From DATAPD01 sp036265385 (GTDB taxonomy: Bacteria > Acidobacteriota > Terriglobia > Terriglobales > Acidobacteriaceae), in the NCBI GenBank assembly GCA_036265385.1, contig DATAPD010000006.1, forward strand, positions 1-24,479: a DNA stretch of 24,479 nucleotides, written 5' to 3'. The notes beneath the pieces are model-generated. The model was not told the DNA's origin. It was given only the letters and a program-made list of their open reading frames with translations, and ran no database searches. Of this stretch, positions 6,265-14,277 are shown piece after piece. The stretch's first letter is position 1. Every line of letters starts with the position of its first letter. Made by a program: the position numbers and the translations under genes.

Positions 6265-6363
6265 TTAGCAACTCAACTTGCGCCGCAAAGCAGCCACGCC
6301 GAACAAAGCGCAGCCGACCAGAGAAACTGTCGAGCCGCTGTAAGGGACAGGGACACCCAGCAT
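6265..6363 (-). pseudogene. Remnant of a VPDSG-CTERM sorting signal
   Basis: The reverse strand encodes VPVPYSGSTVSLVGCALF, then GVAALRRKLSC and TAA. This is the layout of a VPDSG-CTERM tail: a VPDSGST-like motif, a hydrophobic helix and a basic RRK cluster at the extreme C-terminus. Such tails are sorted by an exosortase/archaeosortase system, and the VPDSG variant is, to my knowledge, a Verrucomicrobia trait. The Asp of the motif is Tyr here, and the passenger domain is absent: the frame closes with a TGA shortly upstream and the neighbouring sequence belongs to a methyltransferase remnant on the other strand. Confidence 0.58.
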
Positions 6364-6370
6364 CAAGCCG

Positions 6371-6612
6371 GGCGCTCGCACTCACATTGTCGATCTTGCC
6401 ACCGGCTCGGGCGACATTCCGCGATTAATTGCCGATTACGCTCGGAAACTTGACGCTCAGGTCGAGGTCGATGCTTTTGATCAACAATCTGCGACACTGG
6501 AAATCGCCACAACTTTGAGCGCCGACTATCCAGAAATTTCCTATCGCGAATTCTCGAATGGCATTCTGTCGAAACCTACGACGTCGTGCTTTGCCTTGCG
6601 CGCGACCGAATG
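6371..6612 (+). pseudogene. Internal fragment of a SAM-dependent methyltransferase, frameshifted
   Basis: The forward strand reads THIVDLATGSGDIPRLIAD, the glycine-rich SAM-binding loop of a class I methyltransferase. It continues to VDAFDQQ (acidic residue after strand 2) and LSADYPEISYRE. The frame then shifts: the next expected sequence (ILEWHSVETYDVVLCLARD) appears in the +1 frame from about 6557. Both the N-terminus and the C-terminal half are missing. It is a different subfamily from the two intact methyltransferases that follow, and it points the opposite way. Confidence 0.62.
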
Positions 6613-7365
6613 TCAACAGCTTCGAGTGCAGTGAATGAACAATAAATCGGTGCGCGATTTGTAGACGCCTCGCACAACTTTGGATTCGTTGATTTCAAAT
6701 CCGAGCTCAGCCAGTTGTTCTACGACATCAGCCACTGTACCATGCTGGATCGGCGGCTCCACTTCCAAGCCCTCTGAGCGATTCCACAGGAAGTCACTGG
6801 AAGGTATTACGTCTATGGCAAATAAGAGGCACCCGCCGGGTCGCAGCCAGTCACGGCAACGTCGCAAGGTGTCTTCCCTGACGACGCGCGTAATATGCGC
6901 GAGCACGCTGATCGAATAAATCGCATCGAAGGGAGCCGGTGGCGTAAATTCTGCCACATCGCAATGATGTGAGGCGAGATTTTGGTGCAGTCCGGAGTAG
7001 TCGAAAAATCCCCACTCGTTCCAGTCCGGTCCTGCAGGCAGCTTGCGCTCGTTGCGATGGCTGTCGATGCAGTCGACCTTGTACCCGCGCGCTGCAAGAA
7101 CAAGCGGCACCGGGCTTATGCCCGAACCGATATCGGCGAGATGCGACCCGGGAGGTAGCCCTTGGAGCTTTTGGATCGCCCAAGGGTAGTTGATCGTGTG
7201 TGGAAAGTGGCCCGTGAAGAAGCCAAACACATGGCGCGAAGCATCGACGAGCTCAAGCAACAAGTCTGGGCGGGGCGCTACGTCAATCGCCGTCTGCAGA
7301 TCCGACGGCGCGATGTCGCGTGCATGTGGCGGCCCAGACGGTCCAACCCGATCATCTGCTGGCAT
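6613..7365 (-). CDS. Class I SAM-dependent methyltransferase (250 aa), last gene of the leftward operon
   Basis: Motif I is LADIGSGISPVPLVLAARG (about residues 77-94), followed by YKVDCID with the acidic residue that holds the SAM ribose. Later elements are FDAIYSISVLAHI (motif post-II region) and CRDWLRPGGCLLFAIDVI. The C-terminal part (FLWNRSEG...VEPPIQHGTV...ELGFEI) matches the upstream gene 7352-8032 motif for motif, so the two are tandem paralogues. They overlap by 14 bases in different frames, indicating translational coupling. The acceptor is unknown; position in a glycan operon suggests a sugar or lipid-linked glycan. The start ATG 7365 is the one reached by the overlap. Confidence 0.88.
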   Translation of the reverse strand: MPADDRVGPSGPPHARDIAPSDLQTAIDVAPRPDLLLELVDASRHVFGFFTGHFPHTINYPWAIQKLQGLPPGSHLADIGSGISPVPLVLAARGYKVDCIDSHRNERKLPAGPDWNEWGFFDYSGLHQNLASHHCDVAEFTPPAPFDAIYSISVLAHITRVVREDTLRRCRDWLRPGGCLLFAIDVIPSSDFLWNRSEGLEVEPPIQHGTVADVVEQLAELGFEINESKVVRGVYKSRTDLLFIHCTRSC

Positions 7366-8032
7366 GGATCAACAAGATATCGGTGCGTGCTTCGGGCACA
7401 TTGCGCTCAATGCGCAGATCTTTGACCCAAAACCCTGCGCTGACCAACTCTTCCGAGACCGCTTGCACCGTGCCGTGAACAACTGGTGCCTCGACCTCCT
7501 GATCCTGGCAACGGTTCCAAAGGAAGTCGGTTGATGGGATCAAATCGATCGCCAGCAGAAGCATCGCGGAGTTGGCAAGCCATCCTGCACATCGGGCAAA
7601 GAGCGATCTGCGAACATCGTGACGCAGATGTGCAATCAGGCCGATCGAATAGACGGCCTCGAAGCGTTTCGACGTTTCGAAGTCCGCGACGGAACAATGA
7701 TGGGCTTCGATCGCGGGGTCGAGCATGCCATAGTCGAAAAAGCCCCAGCCGGTCCAGGTCTTAGGGAATGGGAGGGTACGCACGGTGGGGTGATTGTCGA
7801 CGCAGTCGACCGACATGCCGAGTTGGGCGAGAAAAAGCGGCAAGGGTGTGATGCCGGCCCCCAAATCGAGGACGCGAGAGCCCGACGACAGTTTTTGCAG
7901 CCGCGCGGCCACCCAAGGCCACATGATAGTGTACGGAAAGTAGCGATCGCAGCTGCCGAAAACTTTCTCCGAAATGTCCAAAAGCTGCCGGAATAGGGGG
8001 TCGTCCGTCGCTTGTCCGGGTTGAGCAGCCAT
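7352..8032 (-). CDS. Class I SAM-dependent methyltransferase (226 aa), paralogue of the next gene
   Basis: Motif I is VLDLGAGITPLPLFLAQLG (about residues 54-72), followed by MSVDCVDN. Further shared elements with 6613-7365 are WGFFDYG, HHC-VA-F, AVYSIGLIAHL, LAIDLIPSTDFLWNR and VVHGTV. The start ATG overlaps the stop of the upstream frame as TGATG (8030-8034), a classic coupling arrangement. Two adjacent paralogues in one operon may methylate two positions or two different sugars of the same glycan. Neither has an obvious membrane segment, so both are probably cytoplasmic. Confidence 0.88.
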   Translation of the reverse strand: MAAQPGQATDDPLFRQLLDISEKVFGSCDRYFPYTIMWPWVAARLQKLSSGSRVLDLGAGITPLPLFLAQLGMSVDCVDNHPTVRTLPFPKTWTGWGFFDYGMLDPAIEAHHCSVADFETSKRFEAVYSIGLIAHLRHDVRRSLFARCAGWLANSAMLLLAIDLIPSTDFLWNRCQDQEVEAPVVHGTVQAVSEELVSAGFWVKDLRIERNVPEARTDILLIHASR

Positions 8033-8391
8033 CAGGCCTCAAGCCAGCGGTCGAGGAATTCGGAAAATCGCGCTGGGTCGATTTCGTAATCGGCCCGGTG
8101 CCGAAAAACGGGACCATGGCGGACCACCGGCCCGATCAAAACGGTGATGTCCACGCCATCGATCACATCGGTCACGCACGCCGCTGCCTCGATCGTCGGA
8201 TGGCACAACACACAAACCTTGCTGCTAGGTCTCGAAAAATAAGTCAGCGTGAACGCGGAGCCTTCGGGGCCGACGACGTAGCGGGCGCCACGCACGAGGG
8301 CGACCTGATCAGCAAAGCTCAGTTCCTCCGGGTATACAACTTGGAAATCACGACTTCGTGCTGCAGATTCAATCGCTGCGTGATTGACCAT
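8032..8391 (-). pseudogene. C-terminal fragment of a GT61 (DUF563)-like glycosyltransferase
   Basis: The 119-residue frame (MVNHAAIESAARSRDFQVVY...) aligns along its whole length with residues 819-938 of the large glycosyltransferase at 8767-11583. Both have the WRK-VNHA-I entry, YVVGPEGSAFTLTYFSRP versus FIVAPEGSSISLTYFARA, and the ending HRADYxID...F-EFLDRWL. It lacks the other two thirds of a GT61 domain, so it cannot be an active enzyme alone. In frame just upstream lies RIWRK and then a TGA, so the homology starts at about 8400, where a different gene fragment is joined. It is probably a partial duplicate left by recombination. It ends TGATG-coupled to the methyltransferase. Confidence 0.7.
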
Positions 8392-8676
8392 CTTGCGCCA
8401 TATTCGGCAGTTTGGTCAGATAGTCAAAGTATACATAAAGCCGGTGCGCCATGACCTCGAAGGGAAAGGGTACGCAAATCCCTCGATGATTGTGGCCGGA
8501 TCGAAACCATATGTGTCAAATCTTAGTGATTCGAGTCGATCAATAGTATGTGCGTCCGCATTGTAGAAGACCAGCGCACGGTCTCCGTTAAAACCACAGG
8601 TGTCTACGCTGTTGGCCCAATATTGGACGGTACTCCAGCCGTAGTTCGTGAAGCAACCGATGATGAGATCCTTCAT
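8369..8676 (-). pseudogene. Frameshifted N-terminal fragment of a glycosyltransferase-like protein
   Basis: From ATG 8676 the frame reads MKDLIIGCFTNYGWSTVQYW, then ANSVDTCGFNGDRALVFYN and LRFDTYGFDPATIIEGFAYP. At about 8461-8473 one base appears to be missing. The sensible continuation (PFPFEVMAHRLYVYFDYLTK, then LPNMA) lies in the next frame and ends at TGA 8371-8369. The pattern (unit -WANSVD-CGF-GD-ALV-YN-) resembles hypothetical glycosyltransferases with a WVNSLDRSGF-like motif. The rest of the gene is replaced by the GT61-like fragment at 8032-8391, so this is both frameshifted and truncated. Confidence 0.65.
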
Positions 8677-8766
8677 ACGCTTGTGTCTATCGGTATGGGA
8701 TCGATGGACTGACACTCGCATTATGCCGTCCGGCTGCGCCTGGGAGTAGCGCTATTCTCCGCAACT

Positions 8767-11583
8767 TTATTCCACAAGCCATCGATCCAAGAACTCGCCG
8801 AACATCTTCTCGTCGATTTGATAATCAGCACGGTGCGGAAACTCTGGATGATTTCGCTTAATCGGGCCGGTCAAAATCGTAACCCCGACGCCCGCTCCGC
8901 TTAGGAAGCAGTTGTAGCTTATCGGCGCTTCGACCAGTGTGTGGTTCAAGATACACAGCTTTGCCCCGGCCCGCGCGAAGTAGGTCAGGGAAATAGACGA
9001 GCCTTCCGGCGCCACGATAAAGCGGGCATGGCGGAGCAGATTGACCTGCGCCGGGAAATCAAGATCGCCCGGGTAGATAACAAAAAAACCACGCGCCTCC
9101 GCAGCGGCCGCGATCTCGGCATGGTTGACGAGCTTGCGCCAGCCAGACCGTTTCCGGGCGAGAAACACACGCTCAGGACCGGTGGCGCCGCCACTCGCAG
9201 AAGCAGCCCGCCGCGCGATTTCGCGAGCGACGGGGACGAAGCGCGCTGGTGGAGCTTCAATGTAGTCGAACTTGAAGCGTCGATCCATCTTCTCCCGCGC
9301 GGGCGCATAACCCAAACTTGGACCCTGCCACAGCCGGCGTACGTGCACAGTGGTGAAGGCCGGGACTTCAATAATCTCGCTGCCCTTCGGAAGCATCAAT
9401 TCGAGAGATTGCCGGTGCGAAAGAGGCATTGAGTCGTCCACTAACACCGGCACCGGAGGTAGGGCGCCGGATAAGTCGGCGGCGACGTATCGAGGTAGAT
9501 ACGCGAGCATCCAATCGCCGAACGCGCCGCTTTGCGGACCAAGAAGCATGAATGCTTCATCGATCTCAATGGTTGCGATATCGTCCTTTGGCGTCACCAG
9601 CCATACCTTGTGTCTGGTGGCATGGAATATCGCCGGGTCGATATCTAACTCACAGTCAAACAGGTCCACTTCCCACGGCTCGAAATCTAGAAGTGCTACG
9701 CCACCAACCTCGATAACGGCCGAGCGGCCGCGCACACGAGCATCAGTTAGACACGTGACGTATGACGCGCGAGCAATATGCTCAAGGGGGCGAGAATCAC
9801 CTTCTCCGATAACCCTCGGTGGATGCACAATGAAGCGTTCTCCTCCCGGTGCTGTCTCAACGAAAACTTCCCCTCGATCCCTTGCGAAAACGTACTGACT
9901 CTCCAAACGCTTGATCTCCAGCTCGTCGCTATCCGGAAAAGTCACTGCCTCTTTGAAGACCGCAAAACCGAGCTCCACACCAAACGTGGAAACCAAAGCC
10001 TTTTTCGCCTTCATCAAAGGCTCGAGTGCTTGACCCCTACCGGCCTCCAAATAGTTAAGCGCAGGCAGGGCGGCCGACACTGCACGACGAGGTCCCAAAC
10101 TCGCAGAACGTCCAATCTTGAGAAAATGAAAAAGCGGGCGGTTGACAAAATCTGAAAGCGCAGAATTGGCCGCCAAGTATTCCCGTGGATCAAACGCCAT
10201 GCTCGCCTTTCGGCCGGCGTGCTCCCCTTCCTCGATATAATGTTGAAGTGCGTTGCAATCCTGAGGAAGCAGCGGCACCGAATTGCGACGGTAAAATGAC
10301 GCGCGGAAAAACGGATTGGGCAGACGCCCCTCGCGCTCACCATTGCTAACATAGTGGGCTAGCGGATCTACTCGGGCGTCCCTGACATCAGGATTAGTTT
10401 CGAGATAGTATTCCTGGTCGAATAGCCCGGACTCAAGAATCGTACGCTGCGCTGCGAGTTGCTGCAGTTGTTGCGACTGCTTGGCCAGCGCGGAACTCTC
10501 GATCTGCGCCTCAAGATGAAGGAGCGCCGGAGTAATCTCCGCACGGTGGGCGGCGATCGCGCCGTCATATGCCTCGCGTGAATACCGGACGGTGGCGGAT
10601 CGTGTTCTACCATCTCCCAACGGCAGCGAAGACGATCGTTCCTCTGCCTTTGCCCCAAAAGGAAATTTCGGGCCGATCATTTTCAGGACACATTTCAGGA
10701 AATGTCTGTTCACGCCTGTGAAAGGCGCATTCAGAAAATCATGATAGCTGTTCTCGTCGGCGAATATGCGCTGGCGATCGAAATCGTGGGTACGCATATA
10801 GTGAAATATCTTTACGTGTTCGAGTTCCTCTGGAAATCGTTCCGCCGCCACCTCGTCGTTAGGGAAGTTGTAGCGCATCGGCAACGCACATGTCCGCGCG
10901 CCCATTTCAGTTACGGCGAGAGTAAGAGCGATCTGACCAGAATAATAAGGGGCCACGAGCCGATCCATCAGCTTCGGGCGTAGATGCAAAAAGAATCGAG
11001 CGAACTCGCTGAACAATGCTTTAGGAATGAAAACCGCACCGTCGTTGACATAAAATGGTGCCAGCCGATTTGCCTCGGGTACGTCAGCGCCGGTTAGTGA
11101 ATAGGCTTGTCGAAAGTTGAGCGGTTCGCTGATCAACCCATCCGCTGCGCGCAGCCAGGCCTCCCGTGAGGTCATTCCGGGTGAGGTTGGAAAAGGAAAG
11201 TGCGCCATCACTCCCGCGATCGAACGTGTCTCAACCACGTAGTCGAGCACATCCTCAAAATCACCGATAGGAAGTGTATCAGCGTCCGCACGCAAGAAAA
11301 CATCGGCGTCACTGGGTGCCCACCGGAATAGACCATCGATCTGCGCATAAAAGAACGGGATCTTCTCGGACTGTGACTCCGGCGCGAATACCATCGCGAT
11401 ATCACGGAGATGGGGTCGCCACTCGTCTAGCGCGTCGTTGTCAGGCTCGCCACCCATGCAAACCAGCAGGCTCGGCTCCCATTGCTTCCACGTGAGGCGG
11501 TTTAAGGCAAGATTGAAAGCGGCAATTTGAGACAAAAAAGCACGAGTTGGGCTTCCAGGGATCAGAATAGCAACTTTTGGCAT
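8767..11583 (-). CDS. Two-domain glycosyltransferase: GT-A-like N-terminus, 38-residue repeats, GT61-like C-terminus (938 aa)
   Basis: Residues 1-300 form a GT-A-like domain with VFLRADADTLPI (DxD-type DADT, 100-103) and AFYVNDGAVFIPKALF-like acceptor loop (FYVNDGAVF, 177-185). Residues 350-385 are a Gln-rich helix (SQQLQQLAAQR). Residues 388-500 hold three repeats of 38 residues with F-x-x-x-Y-Y...NPDV...PL-HY...G-EGR. Residues about 600-938 form a GT61/DUF563-like domain: FGDWMLAYLPRY (688-699), VFLARKRSGWRKLVNH and FIVAPEGSSISLTYF. The start ATG 11583 is unambiguous; the stop is TAA. No signal peptide or transmembrane helix is seen, so it is cytoplasmic. It probably adds two different sugars to one growing glycan. 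The same 38-residue repeats occur in the giant protein at 18056. Confidence 0.9.
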   Translation of the reverse strand: MPKVAILIPGSPTRAFLSQIAAFNLALNRLTWKQWEPSLLVCMGGEPDNDALDEWRPHLRDIAMVFAPESQSEKIPFFYAQIDGLFRWAPSDADVFLRADADTLPIGDFEDVLDYVVETRSIAGVMAHFPFPTSPGMTSREAWLRAADGLISEPLNFRQAYSLTGADVPEANRLAPFYVNDGAVFIPKALFSEFARFFLHLRPKLMDRLVAPYYSGQIALTLAVTEMGARTCALPMRYNFPNDEVAAERFPEELEHVKIFHYMRTHDFDRQRIFADENSYHDFLNAPFTGVNRHFLKCVLKMIGPKFPFGAKAEERSSSLPLGDGRTRSATVRYSREAYDGAIAAHRAEITPALLHLEAQIESSALAKQSQQLQQLAAQRTILESGLFDQEYYLETNPDVRDARVDPLAHYVSNGEREGRLPNPFFRASFYRRNSVPLLPQDCNALQHYIEEGEHAGRKASMAFDPREYLAANSALSDFVNRPLFHFLKIGRSASLGPRRAVSAALPALNYLEAGRGQALEPLMKAKKALVSTFGVELGFAVFKEAVTFPDSDELEIKRLESQYVFARDRGEVFVETAPGGERFIVHPPRVIGEGDSRPLEHIARASYVTCLTDARVRGRSAVIEVGGVALLDFEPWEVDLFDCELDIDPAIFHATRHKVWLVTPKDDIATIEIDEAFMLLGPQSGAFGDWMLAYLPRYVAADLSGALPPVPVLVDDSMPLSHRQSLELMLPKGSEIIEVPAFTTVHVRRLWQGPSLGYAPAREKMDRRFKFDYIEAPPARFVPVAREIARRAASASGGATGPERVFLARKRSGWRKLVNHAEIAAAAEARGFFVIYPGDLDFPAQVNLLRHARFIVAPEGSSISLTYFARAGAKLCILNHTLVEAPISYNCFLSGAGVGVTILTGPIKRNHPEFPHRADYQIDEKMFGEFLDRWLVE
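10096..10422 (-). repeat. Three 38-residue protein repeats in the large glycosyltransferase
   Basis: Repeats start at Phe388 (FDQEYYLETNPDV), Phe426 (FRASFYRRNS) and Phe464 (FDPREYLAANS), exactly 38 codons apart. Each carries a following PLAHYVSNGEREGR-like half (PLAHY, ALQHY, PLFHF). The same period and motif appear at 20654-21109. Confidence 0.85.
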
Positions 11584-11608
11584 CGAAAGTTCTAACTAAG
11601 TAACTACG

Positions 11609-12283
11609 CTACTGACTCAAATTCAGCTGCCAGCAAGCGTGGCAGCTTATGAAAGGCCAAATTTGCACTGTGGCCAACTGATGACGCAACAGGGAAAACA
11701 AAACACTATCATCAATCTTACCGGTCTCGATCTCGTTGAATCGAACGTCCGGCACTTCATTGGTGTCGGTCACGGGTCCATCCGGGAATCGCAGAGGACC
11801 CCTTTGGATATACTGTTGTAAGTCTCCATGAGACTCGTGGGCTGGGAAGCGCGCACACTATCTCGGGGGCGCCGTCGCGACAAGCGGAAATGCAGCGCAG
11901 ACCACTCCGCGAATTACGTCACGATTCGTCGGCCGACATGCCCGAGATATCCGGCGCCGCGTTGCTCACTCAGCGAAGTTGTCGATCTTATCGCGTGAGA
12001 CGGGTTTTCGAAAGACGCCATGTGACATCTCCGGGAATACCGCCGACAGACAAGGGCGCTGGTGAAAGAATCCATCCACGGCTGGTAGCCTGGTGTATCA
12101 TCCACTACCGCGCAAAACGGCAGATCAACCGCAGCGCGAAGTCCCTGAAAAGCGTTGCCGCCCCCCAAACGCGACGAGCTGCGGTTCCCTCAGCAGTTCA
12201 GCAAAACTGGTGAGAGCGAAACGCCTTTGCTGCAGGCTGAGCTTTAACTCGGGAAACGGGGTTTTTCTGGGTCGGTTTTGCAT
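11609..12283 (-). pseudogene. Frameshifted, unrecognised gene of the leftward operon
   Basis: ATG 12283 directly abuts the TGA of the upstream acyltransferase gene, as expected for an operon gene. The first frame (MQNRPRKTPFPELKLSLQQR, then FALTSFAELLREPQLVAFGG) stops at 12125. A run of six G (reverse strand, near 12160-12168) marks the slip into the next frame, which continues AFQGLRAAVDLPFCAVVDDT, then PGYQPWMDSFTSA. A third frame gives AVFPEMSHGVFRKPVSRDKI. A last open stretch (RGPLRFPDGPVTDTNEVPDV...) ends with TAG at 11611-11609. The parts form one plausible protein of about 220 residues split by at least two or three shifts. I do not recognise the family. Confidence 0.5.
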
Positions 12284-13207
12284 TCAGGACAATTCGTCAT
12301 TTCGATAAATCGGGAAATAGTTTGTGTTAACTTCATTGCTTCCGGTTAACAAGCGATAGGCTTCGAGATCAGCCATATGGCCACAGAGATATTTCGTTCT
12401 GGTGCCGGTAGCCCATCCGCGCTTGAATATGGAAAGACCGTCACGTGCATCGCCTTCTACGCCGGCTCCGGCGCCGAGATCGATCCAGCGGATCTCTCTC
12501 GCCTTACGATCTTTGAATTCGCTAATCGCGGACCAGTAAAGTGCATAGGCGGCTCCCAGCGAATATCCTTCCTGATCAGATGCGCCCAAGTGACTGTAAG
12601 CAACACCCGAGTGAAGATACCAAAGATGCATTCCGATAGTTCTTTCCTCCCGGCTCGCCTTAAAAATCACTAGTCCCGGCACTTCGAACTGGATTGCAAA
12701 CGCAGATTCTGAAAATGCCTTGATGCCTTGAAGGTGGTGACGGTCAATCAGAATTTGGTAAAGCCGCATCCAATCATCCAGGCAGGCTTTTGGATTATCG
12801 ACCAACCTCACTTCCATATATTTTAGCGCTCTCCTAGCGTAATATCGATGGTGTTGGTTTATGTGCCGCTTGGTCGGGTCGCTGATATCGATAACGAAAT
12901 GGCTCTTAAACGGACGCACTGTTTGAAAATACTGCGACAGATCGGCGGCGCTGACAGGCGCAAAGGGATCCGCCACTAGCGAAATGGTCACATATCTGCT
13001 CTGTACTTTCTGAATATCGGCACAGAGGTGTGTCCAGTCTGTACAGCAAAATAACGGATAGCAACCCATCGCATCCTTGAGATCTGAGTTTGGGATACGC
13101 CGCTCGAGCAACCATCCGCCGGACTCCGGCAATTCGATCGGCTTGCCAAATTCGCTCAGAGATTTCGCATACAGCGGGTGCAAATATCCCGTCATACCGC
13201 AATGCAT
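12284..13207 (-). CDS. FemAB/GNAT-like (BioF2-like, Acetyltransf_6) acyltransferase (307 aa)
   Basis: The central and C-terminal parts follow the FemAB-like GNAT pattern: INQHHRYYARRALKYMEVRL, then LVIFKASREERTIGMHLWYL, HSGVAYSHLGASDQEGYSLG (the position where the acyl-CoA or aminoacyl donor loop sits) and IDLGAGAGVEGD...LSIFKRGWATGT. Such enzymes transfer an acyl or aminoacyl group to an amino sugar or peptide. The start ATG 13207 overlaps the end of the aminotransferase gene by 16 bases; a second ATG at 13195 is possible. The pairing with an aminotransferase fits N-acylation of an amino sugar. The stop TGA abuts the next ATG. A second FemAB-like gene lies in the opposite operon (15634). Confidence 0.84.
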   Translation of the reverse strand: MHCGMTGYLHPLYAKSLSEFGKPIELPESGGWLLERRIPNSDLKDAMGCYPLFCCTDWTHLCADIQKVQSRYVTISLVADPFAPVSAADLSQYFQTVRPFKSHFVIDISDPTKRHINQHHRYYARRALKYMEVRLVDNPKACLDDWMRLYQILIDRHHLQGIKAFSESAFAIQFEVPGLVIFKASREERTIGMHLWYLHSGVAYSHLGASDQEGYSLGAAYALYWSAISEFKDRKAREIRWIDLGAGAGVEGDARDGLSIFKRGWATGTRTKYLCGHMADLEAYRLLTGSNEVNTNYFPIYRNDELS

Positions 13208-14277
13208 CGTTTTATTTTCGCTGCCATCCGTTTCATGTCATCCCGGCCGTAACGCTGATCGGATGGAAGGGTCATGATCTCACTTGCCAGACGGTGGCTT
13301 GAGGCAAACTCCCTTGGAACAAGATCGGCAATATCCCAATGAACGGCGGGGTAGATTCGCTCCTTGAAAAGCAGTTCACGCAGGCGGTCTCTGTTTCGGA
13401 CACGTATCGGAAAACCAAGCGGTACCACATCGCGCGGCAGATAGGGAAAGATCGCCAGGTCTCCTAATTCAGATAAGAGAAACTCGTAGTTTCGCCGTCT
13501 ACGCTTTTTGATGGTCGCCCAATCAACGATTCGCAGGATCGCCGCGCTGAGATTGCTCATCCGGCACGGTTCCATTGGGCCATTGGCTTCCACGAATTGA
13601 AACATTTTGAACCACTTTCGCTTGCCGCCGTATCGGTCAAATTCCGAACGAAGAATCGAGGTTTTGGTGGTCTGCAAAAGCCATAGCGCGGGCGGAGCGG
13701 GAAGATCCGCGTCGGGGAGTTCCGCGTTCTTTCCTGCGAGAAGAATGCCGCCATCCGGGACCCCAACAAATTTGCGAGGACTGAAAATGATGTAATCGGA
13801 ATGCGGAGAGAAATCCTTATTGAGCATCGCCTGGCAGGCATCCTCCGCAATACGCGCACCGCGCGCCTTAGCCTCGGCCGCATGCACGCTCCACGTTTCG
13901 AAGCCAAAGTAATCAGCAAATAGTACCAAGTCCGCCGTTTGAATCTCCGCGAGCCAATCGTCTCCAAGAATATTGAGTGACTGATCGATTTCGTAAAAGC
14001 GCACGCGTACCCCAGGCTCCCGAGCCGCGTCGATCACCACACCGCAGATGTAAGAAGGGAGCCAGACAGTCGCGGGACGCAATGTCCGCACCAACACCTT
14101 TACAGCCGACCGTGCAGTCGCGAGGAGACAGTGATGTTTGTTCAAAAAACGCGGAACTTCCCTCGCTTTCAATGAGGCATTGCATTCGAAAAGCTCGAGC
14201 CCAAACATTCCTCCGATAACGGAAGCATCCGACAACAATTGCACCTTAGAATCCTCGTTCCTTCGGTTCGCTTTCAA
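13192..14277 (-). CDS. DegT/DnrJ/EryC1/StrS-like aminotransferase, divergent (361 aa)
   Basis: PLP-fold landmarks are visible: VWLPSYICGVV (residues 71-81), ADLVLFADYFGF, ARIAEDACQAM with Asp147 (pyridine-nitrogen partner) and DYIIFSPRKFVGVPDGGILL with Lys169 as the probable Schiff-base lysine. The lysine loop differs from the usual SFH-x-x-K form, so this is a divergent branch. The longest frame begins at TTG 14277. GTG 14244 is preceded by purine-rich AAGGAACGAGG and may be the real start. ATG 14208 would remove the IGGMFGLE segment. It heads the leftward operon and overlaps the next gene by 16 bases. Likely role: making an amino sugar for the glycan. Confidence 0.84.
   Translation of the reverse strand: MKANRRNEDSKVQLLSDASVIGGMFGLELFECNASLKAREVPRFLNKHHCLLATARSAVKVLVRTLRPATVWLPSYICGVVIDAAREPGVRVRFYEIDQSLNILGDDWLAEIQTADLVLFADYFGFETWSVHAAEAKARGARIAEDACQAMLNKDFSPHSDYIIFSPRKFVGVPDGGILLAGKNAELPDADLPAPPALWLLQTTKTSILRSEFDRYGGKRKWFKMFQFVEANGPMEPCRMSNLSAAILRIVDWATIKKRRRRNYEFLLSELGDLAIFPYLPRDVVPLGFPIRVRNRDRLRELLFKERIYPAVHWDIADLVPREFASSHRLASEIMTLPSDQRYGRDDMKRMAAKIKRCIAV

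Noticed and set aside
9350..9898. 182-codon forward frame inside the 8767-11583 gene
   Set aside because: It is antisense to a conserved GT61-like domain, is rich in Arg/Ser and has no motifs.
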